A stretch of DNA of 64,000 nt from Geotalea toluenoxydans JCM 15764 (GTDB taxonomy: Bacteria; Desulfobacterota; Desulfuromonadia; Geobacterales; Geobacteraceae): the NCBI RefSeq assembly GCF_001311985.1, contig NZ_BBCJ01000005.1, positions 1 to 64,000 on the forward strand, in the 5' to 3' direction. The stretch's first letter is position 1, and every line of letters starts with the position of its first letter. The translations under genes and the position numbers were made by a program. Of the stretch, positions 9,350-18,660 are shown piece after piece. The notes beneath the pieces are model-generated. The model was not told where the DNA came from and made no database searches. It saw only the letters and a program-made list of their open reading frames with translations.

Positions 9350-9471
9350 TGGGACCTCATATGTGTAAGCCTGAAGGCTTTGCTGGTAGCTGTACAGGAT
9401 GACATCGGATCAGCCTCCCAACATCACCGATATCATCCCCTACAATGAAAGGAGCAACTGTAAACAATATA

Positions 9472-9487
9472 AGCAACCACCGTACCA
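9472..9487 (-). promoter_or_regulatory. Sigma54 (-24/-12) promoter
   Basis: Read on the minus strand, TGGTACG-GTGG-TTGCT matches the RpoN consensus TGGCACG-N4-TTGCW at all but one position, with exact -24 GG to -12 GC spacing. The expected start of transcription is near 9460, about 110 nt before the 63-residue gene. It therefore drives the whole minus-strand operon 9349-7604. An activator gene of the sigma54 class ends 260 bp upstream. Confidence 0.85.
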
Positions 9488-9563
9488 AAGGGAAAACTAA
9501 TAATAAATACGTTACTTAACAGACACTTAGGCAGAAATATCAGAAAAATGGAGGGGCGCCCTT

Positions 9564-9713
9564 TTGCAGATGTGCAAGGCAGGTTAACAGGTTCCAGGTG
9601 ATAGCATGAACCATAAAAGCATGGGATTATTATGAGGTTACGTTGATGGAGTGGACATACAAGATGCTTTTTGCAGAAATGCGAAGCTGATATTGTTTTT
9701 TGCAAATCTGCAA
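9564..9713. promoter_or_regulatory. Three inverted repeats, candidate activator-binding sites
   Basis: TTGCA-GATG-TGCAA (9564-9577, perfect), TTGCA-GAAA-TGCGA (9671-9684, one mismatch) and TTGCA-AATC-TGCAA (9700-9713, perfect). They sit 80-240 bp upstream of the sigma54 promoter, where NtrC-family activators bind. The last two are about 29 bp apart centre to centre, close to three helical turns. The stretch between 9350 and 9742 holds no gene apart from these sites and the promoter. Confidence 0.7.
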
Positions 9714-9742
9714 ATGCAGGGAGAGATGAATTCTTCAGTCAA

Positions 9743-11124
9743 TCAGCTGTAGTCTTCTTTCTTGATGTTGTACTTCTTGATCTTGCGGTAGATGGTAGCC
9801 ATGTTCATGCCGGCCTCGCGGGCCGCGGCCTCAATGTTGCCGCAGTTCTTGCGCAGCAGTCCCTTCAGATAATCGGTTTCGAAGCGGGAAAGAGCCCTGT
9901 TGTATTCTCCCTCATCCAGCGAGGTCTGGCCATTTTCATGGGTGGAAGGAAGCTCTATGAACTGGGAGATGATAGGCAGTCCGATGTATTCGTCGGTCTC
10001 CATGGCAAGACATGCTCGATCACATTTTTCAACTGGCGGATATTGCCTAACCAGTCATATGAAAGAACTGCCTCCATCGCCTCAGGGGAAAGGCCCTTGA
10101 TAGAGGTATCGAACTTCTTGTTCTGCAGGGCAATGAAATGGGTTGCCAGCAGGGGGATATCCGCTTTCCTTTCCCGCAGGGGGGGAAGGTGAATATTTAC
10201 CACATTAAGCCGATAGTAGAGGTCCTCACGGAACCCTCCGTTTTTAACTGCCTGCTTCAGATCAGAGTTTGTGGCAGAGAGTATGCGGACATCCACCTTG
10301 GTCGGGGTTGTATCGCCAATCCGATGAAATTCCTGTTCCTGGAGGAATCTGAGCAGGGTTTTCTGCACGTTCATGGGCAGGTTCCCCACCTCGTCAAGGA
10401 AAAGGGTTCCGCCGTCTGCCGCCTCCAAAAGCCCCTGTCGGTTCTCCTTGGCCCCGGTGAAAGCACCCTTTTTGTAGCCGAAAAGTTCACTTTCCAGCAG
10501 TGATTCCGGCAGGGCGCCACAGTTGATGGCCATGAACTTGTTTTCCTTGCGCAGTGAATTGTAGTGGATGGCCTGGGCGATCAATTCCTTCCCGGTTCCG
10601 GACTCGCCGGTGATCAAAACCGAGGTGTCCCTGATGGCGATTTTCTCCACCCTTTCCAGCACTGCTTTAAGCGAGTCGGAAGCGCCGATGATATTGTCGA
10701 AGCGGAATTTTCCCACCAGTTCTTCCCGCAATTCCCGGTTTTCCACGATCAACTGGTTATGTTTCAGGGCGTTTTTCACCCGATACAGGAGTTCCTCCGG
10801 TTCGAAGGGTTTGGTCAGCATGTCATAGGCACCACGGCGTAGAGCCTGAATGGACATTTCCACCGTGGCATATGCTGTCACCATGATTACCGGAATGGCA
10901 GGGTCCTTCACCTTCAGTCTTTGCAGTACTTCCAGTCCATCCATGACCGGCATCTTTATATCCGTAACCACCAGGTCCCATTGTCCCGCCTCGAACTCCT
11001 CCACCGCCTCAAAGGATCTCAGGTACGATTTGGTCCTATAGCCGTTATCAAGCAGGACCGCCTCCATCATGCGACAGAGACCCTCCTCGTTGTCGATCAC
11101 CATAATGCGTTTTTTATCGGACAC
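9743..11124 (-). CDS. Sigma54-dependent two-component response regulator (one frameshift)
   Basis: NtrC-family activator. The receiver domain (residues 1-120) has phospho-acceptor Asp in LVVTDIKMPVMDG and Lys in MLTKPFEPEE. The AAA+ domain has Walker A GESGTGKE, the sigma54-contacting loop GAFTGA, Walker B GTLFLDE and the R-finger region FREDLYYRL. A Fis-type helix-turn-helix closes the protein (NIEAAAREAGMNMATIYRKI). One base is missing near 10014 between the AAA+ and HTH domains; restored length is 460 residues. The start is taken as GTG at 11124 after GAGGTTGGAG. The likely partner kinase is encoded at 12084-14048. The likely target is the operon starting at 9349. Confidence 0.9.
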
Positions 11125-11185
11125 TGCTCCAACCTCAAGAATAGTGAATCGTATTTTAATATGCCAACTTGTTAATCCAAACAGC

Positions 11186-11527
11186 TCACGCAGCTTGCAG
11201 CATAAAATCCACATGCACAGCATCATAGGGAAAAACGATCAATCCTTCTTCGTTTTTTTGCAGCAAACCGGCATTGAGCAGTGCATGGACATCGCCATGC
11301 ACCCCTTTCACATCCCGGTGCAAGCGCCGGGCTGCCTCGCGAATCGTCATCGGGCCGGCTCCCGTCATGACCTTCAATAACTCCCATCGTTTACCGGAAA
11401 TTACCTTGAACAAGAGTTCCGGCGACTCAAAGCTGATAAAGTTGCCTTGTGCCTCCCCCCCGAATGCACGCAGAACCCTGTCAGTGATTTTATCGCGGGA
11501 ACGGACTTCCAATGTTACGCTATTCAT
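11186..11527 (-). CDS. HTH antitoxin-like regulator (TumA/HVO_A0114 type)
   Basis: A 113-residue winged-helix protein. The second half reads as a MarR/ArsR-like DNA-binding domain (MTIREAARRLHRDVKGVHGDVHALLNAGLL). GGAGG precedes the ATG at 11527. The gene begins immediately after the TumE-like gene stop (TGATATG junction), the typical toxin-antitoxin layout in which this HTH family accompanies TumE toxins. It probably neutralises the toxin and represses the promoter at 11817-11845. Confidence 0.7.
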   Translation of the reverse strand: MNSVTLEVRSRDKITDRVLRAFGGEAQGNFISFESPELLFKVISGKRWELLKVMTGAGPMTIREAARRLHRDVKGVHGDVHALLNAGLLQKNEEGLIVFPYDAVHVDFMLQAA

Positions 11528-11528
11528 A

Positions 11529-11809
11529 TCAGGGCCTCCAATTGTCCACGTCGTGCCAGAAATCATCTAGAAGAATTTGTGGAGTAGTAAATTGGTATGG
11601 AATTTCATTCTCGTCTCTGTGCACATGATCACCTTTGCCACCCTCGTTATCATAGCGAAGGACGCAGGCACCTTGCACAACGAAAGCAAGCCGATACTTG
11701 TAATCGTGATTGCTGCCGGAAAGAGGCATCGGCAAACACCAGACCACCATTCTACGAATGAGGTCTCTGAGAGTGCATGGCGCTCATGGATCATCAGTTT
11801 GGCATTCAT
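11529..11809 (-). CDS. TumE (DUF6516)-family toxin-like protein (one frameshift)
   Basis: Family features are the short N-terminal strand MNAKLMIHERHALSETSFVE, then MVVWCLPMPLSGSNHDYKYR, CVLRYDNEGGKGDHVH and a C-terminal LLDDFWHDVDNW. These match the TumE/DUF6516 toxins found next to HTH antitoxins. One base is missing after TTCGTAGA near 11751; corrected length is 93 residues. There is no Shine-Dalgarno sequence, and a consensus promoter ends 7 nt before the ATG, so the mRNA is predicted to be leaderless. The biochemical target is not known to me. Confidence 0.7.
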
Positions 11810-11816
11810 GTTGGAG

Positions 11817-11845
11817 AGAATAACAACAACTAGCTGTGTTGTCAA
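11817..11845 (-). promoter_or_regulatory. Consensus sigma70 promoter of the toxin-antitoxin pair
   Basis: On the minus strand TTGACA (11845-11840), 17 bp, TATTCT (11822-11817). The initiation point predicted 7-8 nt downstream is the A of the toxin ATG (11809). An imperfect inverted repeat TGTTGT-N8-ACAACA overlaps the -35 and is a candidate operator. Confidence 0.7.
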
Positions 11846-11920
11846 TTGCTACAACAGTAATTTTCTTCTTCCTGGGACAGCAGTTGTTTTCAAACAAACG
11901 GAGAACGGAAACCAAATTTC

Positions 11921-12087
11921 CTAGGAGTCTGTCGGACTTAGGGATCGAAGCGAGAGAATGGAAAATCGAGGACGGATATTTGTAAATTTGAGAGCGAATA
12001 GTGGACCTATTTGTCGAAAATTTACGGAGATCCGGACCGATTTGCCATTTTCGCAGCCGATTCATTCTAAGTCCGACAGACTCCTAG
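11921..12087. mobile_element. 167-bp palindromic MITE, copy 1
   Basis: Ends are 21-bp inverted repeats, CTAGGAGTCTGTCGGACTTAG on the left and its exact complement on the right, each including a CTAG that probably is the duplicated target. The interior is also an imperfect long palindrome (GAGAATGGAAAATCG pairs with CGATTTGCCATTTTC; GTAAATTT pairs with AAATTTAC). It is too short for a transposase, so it is a non-autonomous element. The right-hand CTAG supplies the TAG stop codon of the histidine kinase. A second copy is at 26939-26992. Confidence 0.85.
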
Positions 12088-14048
12088 AATTCTTCCCGCT
12101 CAACGGGAAGTTTTACCACGACCGTCGTGCCTCGCCCCTGTTCACTCTCTATGGTGATCTCCCCCTGATGCTGCTCGATGATCTGCTTGGTAATGGCCAG
12201 GCCCAAGCCCGTTCCTTTAGTCTTGGTGGTGAAAAACGGCTCGAAGATCTTCTCCAGGTTTTCAGGGGAGATACCTGCACCATTGTCGGCAAAAGTCAGA
12301 AAGATGAAGCTGTTCTCAAGCCTGCTGCCGACAATGAGACGACCACCGCTCTGCATGGCAGCACCGGAATTGAGAATCAGGTTTATGGCCACCTGGCGAA
12401 GCTGATCCCCGTCCGCCATGATGGTGGGCAACTCACCAGCGAATTCCTTTACCACGGAAACGTGGTGCATGTCCGTGTGATTGGCGGCAAAATCGACGAT
12501 CTGATCAAGCAGAGTATTGATATCGGTATTTTCCAGAGTCGGTTTCGGGGTCCGGGCATAACTGAGCAGGTCCTGGACGATCTTCTTGCAGCGTTTGCTT
12601 TCCCGCTTGATCTCATGGACAAACCGGTAATTGGGGTCATCCGGTGACAGCTTTCCTTCCAGGTATCCGGCATAGCCCAGTATCACCCCGAGGGGGTTAT
12701 TGATCTCATGGGCCACCCCTGAAGAAAGAACCCCCAGCGAGGCCATCTTTCCCTGCTGGGCCAGATTGGCCGCCATCTCCTTGTTGCGGTTGATGATCCT
12801 GGTCATGTGGTTGAAGGCCTTGGCTAGTTCGCCCAGCTCGTCGTTGGCATCCACAGCCATTCGCTCATTGAAGCGCCCCTGCTTTACCTTGCGGATGACC
12901 TCGATCATGTGGTTGATGGGATCGGTAAGCACTTTGGAAGCAAGAAAGACCAGCGCCGCGGCAATGATGCAGACAAGGATGGTGAGAACGATCATGCTTT
13001 CAAAGATGCGCCGATTGATATCCTTGGCTTCCTGATAAAATTCATCTTCGTAGGAGCCGACCGCCACAACCCAGTCCCATGGCTGGAAATACTCATAGCG
13101 TACGATTTTCATCCGCGGCACGCTGTCCCCTGCATTTTTCCACGGATAGCGGATCCAACCGGTCTTGTTGACACACATCTCCCGGATAAACTCATTCCCG
13201 TCTGAATCTTTGGCATCGAGGAAATTCCTCCCCTCGCCGCCGGGATGTACGGTAAAGTCACCCTTGCTGTCCATGCAGAAGATATAGCCGGTCTTACCCA
13301 CCTGCTTAGCTTTTATCTTTGCTTTCAACTCGGCAAAAGCACGCTTTTCAAAATTGACATCCCCGTAGGTCTCTTCCAGATAACCGCCTGCAGCAATAAT
13401 CCAGTCCCACTCCTTGAAGTACCGGTAAGCAACGACCTTTTTCCGCGGCGCCTTGTCCCCGAGAATGGCGTTTCGCCAGGGATAGACAATGAAAAGAACT
13501 TCTCCCGACCTGGATTTGAGCGCCCGCCGGCACATCTCGCGGATGAAATATCTGCCGTTTTCGTCCTTCTCGTTATAGACGTTGTCGCCTTCACGGGCAA
13601 TGTGGACCTGCAGATCACCCTTACTGGACATGGCATAAATATAGCCGGTCTCCCCCACGTTGACCTTTTTCAGAGCCTTTCGGGCCTCAAGCATGGCGGT
13701 CGCCGGATCGATGTGGCCGCTCTTCATCTGCCGATGTTCGGCTTCCACCATATTGTAGGCCAGGTTTGTCAGTGTCGCCAGTTCAAGGTTGAAACTGCGC
13801 TCCTTGTCCTGCTTGTAGACCTGAAATTGCTGATGGTGAGACTTGAGAAGATCAATGGTGAAGCTGGCCATGTGCTCCAAATCAGCCTTACTGGTCTGGG
13901 TTATGCCCAGATAGGCCTGCTGAGTGGAAATATAGCCGATCACTCCGCCAACGAGGAAGATGGGAATGACAACCAGCGGCAGAACCACTACCAATAGCTT
14001 CCAGCGGAGCCGCAGGTTATTCATGAATTTGAAAAGGTATCTATGCAT
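12084..14048 (-). CDS. Double-Cache sensor histidine kinase
   Basis: 654 residues. Transmembrane helix 1 is at about 16-40. Two tandem extracytoplasmic Cache_2 domains each contain the GxTGYIY/F...SKGD...VHP signature (about 130-230 and 250-345). Helix 2 is at about 350-373 and HAMP follows. HisKA has H-box [11 protein letters not shown], and the HATPase has N box [11 protein letters not shown]1 DNGAGIS and G2 GTGLGL. Cache_2 domains of this kind often sense small organic acids. The encoded response regulator at 9743-11124 is the likely partner, now separated from it by a MITE and a toxin-antitoxin pair. The terminal TAG codon is part of the MITE end. The frame is intact. Confidence 0.9.
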   Translation of the reverse strand: MHRYLFKFMNNLRLRWKLLVVVLPLVVIPIFLVGGVIGYISTQQAYLGITQTSKADLEHMASFTIDLLKSHHQQFQVYKQDKERSFNLELATLTNLAYNMVEAEHRQMKSGHIDPATAMLEARKALKKVNVGETGYIYAMSSKGDLQVHIAREGDNVYNEKDENGRYFIREMCRRALKSRSGEVLFIVYPWRNAILGDKAPRKKVVAYRYFKEWDWIIAAGGYLEETYGDVNFEKRAFAELKAKIKAKQVGKTGYIFCMDSKGDFTVHPGGEGRNFLDAKDSDGNEFIREMCVNKTGWIRYPWKNAGDSVPRMKIVRYEYFQPWDWVVAVGSYEDEFYQEAKDINRRIFESMIVLTILVCIIAAALVFLASKVLTDPINHMIEVIRKVKQGRFNERMAVDANDELGELAKAFNHMTRIINRNKEMAANLAQQGKMASLGVLSSGVAHEINNPLGVILGYAGYLEGKLSPDDPNYRFVHEIKRESKRCKKIVQDLLSYARTPKPTLENTDINTLLDQIVDFAANHTDMHHVSVVKEFAGELPTIMADGDQLRQVAINLILNSGAAMQSGGRLIVGSRLENSFIFLTFADNGAGISPENLEKIFEPFFTTKTKGTGLGLAITKQIIEQHQGEITIESEQGRGTTVVVKLPVEREEF

Positions 14049-14178
14049 GAGGGTCCAAATCTACGGGGATTCAGGGCATATTATGTATACAGGAAAAAAA
14101 AATCCAGCCATTTGTCATAACCGGCATCAAACGGGGATCAAACCGATGGCAATTGAATCTTGCGGGAAATCTACCGGA

Positions 14179-15408
14179 CTACATGATGGAGAAATTCACA
14201 TGGATAGTCTTCTGAAGTTCCTCGATGCGCAGCAGGGCGTGCCGGATACGCTCACGCTCCTCCGTCGGCAGCTGATAAGGGTTCAGATGGTAAGAGTCCT
14301 TTTCGATTCCCTTTATCACCTTGATCTGGAGCAGAATCCGATGTCTGGTAAGAATATGGTAGGCGTCTTTCAAGCCGACGGCCATGGTATGCGAAAGGCT
14401 CTTTTCCTTTTCAAGAAATTCTATCCGCTGTAGGGTGTTGGTTGCAGGAATAGCCTGATTAATGGCTAGGATGCGCACATTCATGACCAGCGGCGCCCAG
14501 GCGAGCAGCTTGAGGTTGAATTCTCCCTTATGATCTCCCGATCCTTCTGTCCAGAGCCTCTTCAGGAAGCCCAAAGCAAGTTTCATTTCGGTGGCGGCCT
14601 TGGCCATCCCCCATAAAACCTGAAAATAATCCTGCTGGAAGGCACGAATGGTGGAAACCAGCTGGTCTGCCAGCTCTCGCTCGCCGGCCACATAGCGGGC
14701 GTCGGAAAGGACGATCAAGTCCATGAGATTTTTAGCGTAGTCTGCAAACTCATAGCGGACGATGGCGAGAAGACGTCTTTTCCATTGGGCAAGGGAACCT
14801 CTCCAGGTCTGGTTGGTGGGCATGATATCGCCGGTGCATTTCTTGAAGCCCACCTGGGCAAGTTTCTCCACCAGAATTTCCGAGAATTCCCTGAAATAGT
14901 TGTCGGCGACCTCACCGCCACCGTCTTCATAAACGATAAGGTAATCCTGGTCGGTTATCAGCGTCTGCTCTTCCCGGCCATCACTTCCCATGCTTATCAG
15001 GGCAAATGATAATGGTGGAGCTCCCTTACCCGATCGCTCCATCTCCTGGCTGACCAATTCCAGGACCCGCCCCGCCAGAAGATCCCTGTAGTCTGTGCAG
15101 TTCCTGTGCAGCGCCGGTACCGAAAGGGTCTTGAGAAACCTCTCCAGCTCAAGCTCGTTCAAAGAGTCATGGATTTCCGTGAGGACTGCAAAGTCTGTTT
15201 CAACTGAAGCCCGTTGCCGTAGTTCGATCTCACGAGTTGAAAAAGTATTTATTCTGTCTATTTCGCCACTGACGTTTTCTGACAAAAAACGAAGAAAACG
15301 CAAGGATTCTTCCCTTTCCAGTAAGGGAAGAAAACGCAACACCTTCTCCATGGCGGTATTGATGACCGCTTCAGGGGACTCTTCTGTCATGACGTTCTGT
15401 GAGGGCAT
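14179..15408 (-). CDS. DUF294 nucleotidyltransferase-like protein
   Basis: 409 residues. The central nucleotidyltransferase fold shows ISMGSDGREEQTLITDQDYLIVYED, the G-S-x-G-R-x-E ... D-x-D pattern of the DUF294 family, and an all-helical substrate-binding C-terminal domain follows (about 250-400). The usual N-terminal CBS or cyclic-nucleotide domain is replaced by a helical region. Such proteins are commonly encoded beside acetate permeases, as here, and may regulate by nucleotidylation, but no substrate is proven. A terminator (15419-15447) separates it from actP, so it is probably expressed by read-through or its own start. Confidence 0.8.
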   Translation of the reverse strand: MPSQNVMTEESPEAVINTAMEKVLRFLPLLEREESLRFLRFLSENVSGEIDRINTFSTREIELRQRASVETDFAVLTEIHDSLNELELERFLKTLSVPALHRNCTDYRDLLAGRVLELVSQEMERSGKGAPPLSFALISMGSDGREEQTLITDQDYLIVYEDGGGEVADNYFREFSEILVEKLAQVGFKKCTGDIMPTNQTWRGSLAQWKRRLLAIVRYEFADYAKNLMDLIVLSDARYVAGERELADQLVSTIRAFQQDYFQVLWGMAKAATEMKLALGFLKRLWTEGSGDHKGEFNLKLLAWAPLVMNVRILAINQAIPATNTLQRIEFLEKEKSLSHTMAVGLKDAYHILTRHRILLQIKVIKGIEKDSYHLNPYQLPTEERERIRHALLRIEELQKTIHVNFSIM

Positions 15409-15418
15409 GTTAGATCCA

Positions 15419-15447
15419 TAAAAATGGGGAAGGCCGAAGCCTCCCCC
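15419..15447 (-). terminator. Terminator after the acetate permease gene
   Basis: On the minus strand GGGGGAGGC-TTCG-GCCTTCCCC (one mismatch) with a stable TTCG loop, followed by ATTTTTA. Confidence 0.7.
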
Positions 15448-15474
15448 AATCCTATCACATGTAAAAGCGTTTGA

Positions 15475-17451
15475 TTAGTGATCTATGGCCTTGGCCATGC
15501 CAATGCCGGTATTCTGGCGGACGTAGATCTCGTCGAACATCTCTTCCGAACGGCGGCTGGGGAAGGCAAGAGCGCCCAGAATAGCAGCCATGAAGCCAAG
15601 GGGAATGGAGATGATGCCCGGGTTTTTCAGGGTGAAGAGAGGTTTTTCCAGACCCATCATTGATTTGCCGCCACGATTCTTGACTTCAACATCCTTTTTC
15701 TCCGCGATGGTCTTCAAGGTTTTATCCATCGCCTCCGGAGCTACCTTGCCAGCGGCAATTTCCTTCTCCAGCAAGGTGTAGGCCTTCTTGGCATCATCAG
15801 CCACCTTGTTCGGGTAGGTCATGTTGGGAGAAACCATAACCAGGCCGATGGAAGCAATGGTGCCCACAAGCAGTCCGGAAATGACACCCGCGGTGTTGAA
15901 CTTCCTCCAGAAGAGCGAAAGGACAACAACAGGCAGGTTACCCGATGAAGCAACTGCAAAGGCAAGTGCAACAAGATGGGCGACGTTTTGTTTTTCTGCC
16001 GCGATACCGATAACGATACCCATGCGCCGACAACCAGAGAGGTTATCCTGGCTGCCATGACCTGCTCATGCTGGTCGGCATGCCCGTCTTTGATCACGTT
16101 AACATAGATGTCATGGGCAATGGCTGCGGAAGCTGCCAGAACCAGACCGGAGACAACCGCCAGGATGGTGGCGAAGGCAACAGCACAGAGGAAGGCCAGC
16201 AGCAGGTCGCCGACAAACGGAGAGATATCACCCCCCATGGCCTTGGCCAACATCATGGCAGCCATGTTGCCGCCTTTGTCAACCTTCTGGATCCCCTGCG
16301 GACTGAGGTGGATCGCAGCACCGAATCCGAGCAGCGTAGTAAGAATGTAGAAGGAACCAATGATCCACATGGCAACGATAACCGATTTACGAGCTGCCTG
16401 GCAGTCGGTACGGTGAAAAAGCGCATCAGGATGTGCGGCATACCGGCAGTACCGAGGACCAGTGCCATACCGAGGGAGATCTGGTCGAGCGGGTTGGTGA
16501 GGAACAGGCCCGGCTCCAGGAAGCGCTGGCCGGCATCCGCCGTGGCAGTGCCGGCATCGAGCTCTTTCAGATAGATCGGCAGCAGTTTCACATGATCCGC
16601 AATATTGGGATTAGTTGCAATATCATTAAAGAACTGAATCGGGTTCATATTCGATTTGATCATTACCAGCAATGAAAGAATTGCAGCACCGGTCATAAGC
16701 AGGCCGGCTTGATGATCTGTACCCAGGTGGTGGCGGTCATGCCGCCGAAAACAACATAGCCGACCATCAGAATACCGACGCCGATGATGGCAAATTTGTA
16801 ATTGATTCCGAGAAGAAGCTGCATCAGTTTGCCGGCACCTACCATTTGCGCGGTGAGATAAAAGGTGGAGACCGCAACAACGGAGATAGCAGCCACAGCA
16901 CGGACAGGTTTGGGCTCGGTGCGGAAGGAAAGGATATCGCCCAGTGTATACTTGCCTGCGTTACGGCATGGTTCGGCGACGATCAGAAGGACCGTAATGT
17001 ACGCCACCAGCCAGCCAACCGAGTACATGAACCCGTCATAGCCATACAGGGAGATCATGCCGGATATACCCAGAAAGGAAGCGGCCGACATGTAATCACC
17101 GGCAATAGCCCAACCGTTCTGTGTGCCGGTGATGCCGCCGCCGGCGGTATAGAAATCTGCAGCAGACTTGGTCCGCTTTGCAGACCAGACGACTACGCAC
17201 ATGGTAGCACCGATGATGATCAGGAAGATCGGGATGGTGACCTTCGGGTTCGCCTTGAGCTTGCCGTCACTGGCAGGCTTGGCGGCAGGTGCGGGAACTG
17301 CCTGCATAGCTGCAGGAGCAGTAGAAGCTGCCGGAGTGGCTGTCTGGGCGGCCGGTGCAGCGACTGCCCCGGCAGGAGCTTTCTGCTCCTCTGCGAAAGC
17401 CATTGAGCCTACGGAAAGGGCTAACGCTAATCCTACGAGTAGTTTTTTCAT
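15475..17451 (-). CDS. actP: Acetate/monocarboxylate permease, ActP type (three frameshifts)
   Basis: Sodium:solute symporter that takes up acetate. Three single-base deletions (near 16700, 16400 and 16030) split it; restored, it has 659 residues. Family landmarks are [43 protein letters not shown] and [12 protein letters not shown]. After the breaks come [33 protein letters not shown] and [21 protein letters not shown]. Unusually, the first symporter helix is preceded by a cleavable-looking signal peptide ([20 protein letters not shown]) and a 50-residue Ala/Pro-rich linker. It follows the DUF485 gene with AGGGGGA before the ATG. This pair resembles the Geobacter acetate transporters. Confidence 0.9.
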
Positions 17452-17466
17452 CTATGTCGTCCCCCT

Positions 17467-17775
17467 TTACTTGAGCTCATCGACCAGTTCACGGGTGAGC
17501 CGGTCGAAGTCCTTATTGGCAACATGCGCATAATACATGGCAATTCCCCAGGAAACAAAGAACTGGGAAAGAGCGAACAAGTAACCAAAGTTGATGTTGC
17601 TGATGATCTTGATCTTGAAAAGACCAGGTGTGTACGCTGCGCCGATGGGGAGGAGGAAATAAAACACCGACGAGAATATCCACCAGCCAAAAAGAAACGT
17701 TGTCTTTTTGTGGTGGAGTTCGACGAATTTTGGGTTTTTGGCTATAGCCCCCCAATCATACTGTTTTTCTGCCAT
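17467..17775 (-). CDS. DUF485 membrane protein, ActP partner
   Basis: A 102-residue inner-membrane protein of the YjcH/DUF485 family that almost always precedes ActP symporters. Two transmembrane helices are visible (FLFGWWIFSSVFYFLLPIGA and YLFALSQFFVSWGIAMYYAH), with the conserved H-x-K motif LHHKKTTF before helix 1. AAAGGAG stands before the ATG at 17775, so the 57-bp longer frame is not used. The actP start lies 15 bp downstream, giving a two-gene transcript. Confidence 0.9.
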   Translation of the reverse strand: MAEKQYDWGAIAKNPKFVELHHKKTTFLFGWWIFSSVFYFLLPIGAAYTPGLFKIKIISNINFGYLFALSQFFVSWGIAMYYAHVANKDFDRLTRELVDELK

Positions 17776-17865
17776 GGTAGTTACTCCTTTCATTAGTAAT
17801 TTAACCATTTGGAGGAAGCGACTCCGCTTCAAACAACATTAAAACTTGATGCAGCCCCCCTTTCG

Positions 17866-17881
17866 TTGATTTGTTAATCAA
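17866..17881. promoter_or_regulatory. Palindrome upstream of the DUF485-actP operon
   Basis: TTGATT-TGTT-AATCAA, a perfect 6-bp dyad with a 4-nt spacer, lies between iclR and DUF485, 90 bp before the latter. It is a candidate operator for the neighbouring IclR protein. Confidence 0.4.
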
Positions 17882-17896
17882 TGATGCACATTAAGT

Positions 17897-18660
17897 TCAC
17901 ATTTTGGCATAACCAAATTTCATGGAAAGCATTTCAGCCCCTTCACACAATGAAGGAATAATTTCATTTTCCACTCGCCCTGCCACCATTCGGAAGGAGG
18001 GACCAAGCAGGGCAATGGCGCCGACCACCTTCCCGGCATAATCCTTACTGCCACGGCAACACTGACAATTCCCTCGCCAAGCCCCCCTATATCCACAGCA
18101 ACGCCCTTCTCGCGGATCAGCTCAAGCTCTGCTTCCAGTCCGGACTGGTTCGGTATCTCCTTGCGCCGGTGATGAAAATATTTTTCCAACACATCCTTTG
18201 ATTCCATTGCTTTGATTGCCTTACCCGCGGCATTGGTAAAAAATGGAAATCTCTTGCCGACAAAAGATTCGGCCTTGATCTGCTGGTCGCAGTCAACCAT
18301 ATCGAGAAAAAGCACTTCGCTTCCACGCAGGACAGTCATATACACCGCCTCATCGTGCTTCCTCGCCAGGGACTCCATGACCGGATGGGCATGTTTGATC
18401 AGGCTGATGTTGCGCAAGAACCGCTGGGCCAGTTCCACCGTGGTAACGCCAAGATGATAATTACCGCTCCATTCATCTTTTTCGACCAGGCCCCGCCCTT
18501 CCAAGGTTGCCAGGAGGCGGAAGGTTTTGTTTCTGCTGATGCCTAGCTTACCCGCCAGATACGGCAGAGTTCCGTCATGAATTTCATCAGCCAGGGCCTC
18601 AAGTATATCAAGTGCATTTTCAACACTCTGAACTGCATATGAACTTTTTTCGCGGTCCAT
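17897..18660 (-). CDS. IclR-family transcriptional regulator (one frameshift)
   Basis: The N-terminal winged HTH (SVENALDILEALADE ... LAGKLGISRNKTFRLLATLEGRGLV) is followed by the IclR effector domain (AHPVMESLARKHDEAVYMTVLRG, FPFFTNAAGKAI, GLGEGIVSVAVAV). One base is missing near 18044; corrected, it ends EMLSMKFGYAKM at 17897, 254 residues. IclR proteins bind small organic acids such as pyruvate and glyoxylate. Its position directly before the acetate permease operon suggests it controls acetate uptake. Confidence 0.88.

Noticed and set aside
9433..9705. A 90-codon minus-strand frame across the sigma54 promoter region
   Set aside because: It covers the promoter and activator sites, has no ribosome-binding site and has non-coding-like composition.
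17780..17900. A sigma54 promoter for DUF485-actP
   Set aside because: No GG/GC pair with -24/-12 spacing is present on the minus strand there.
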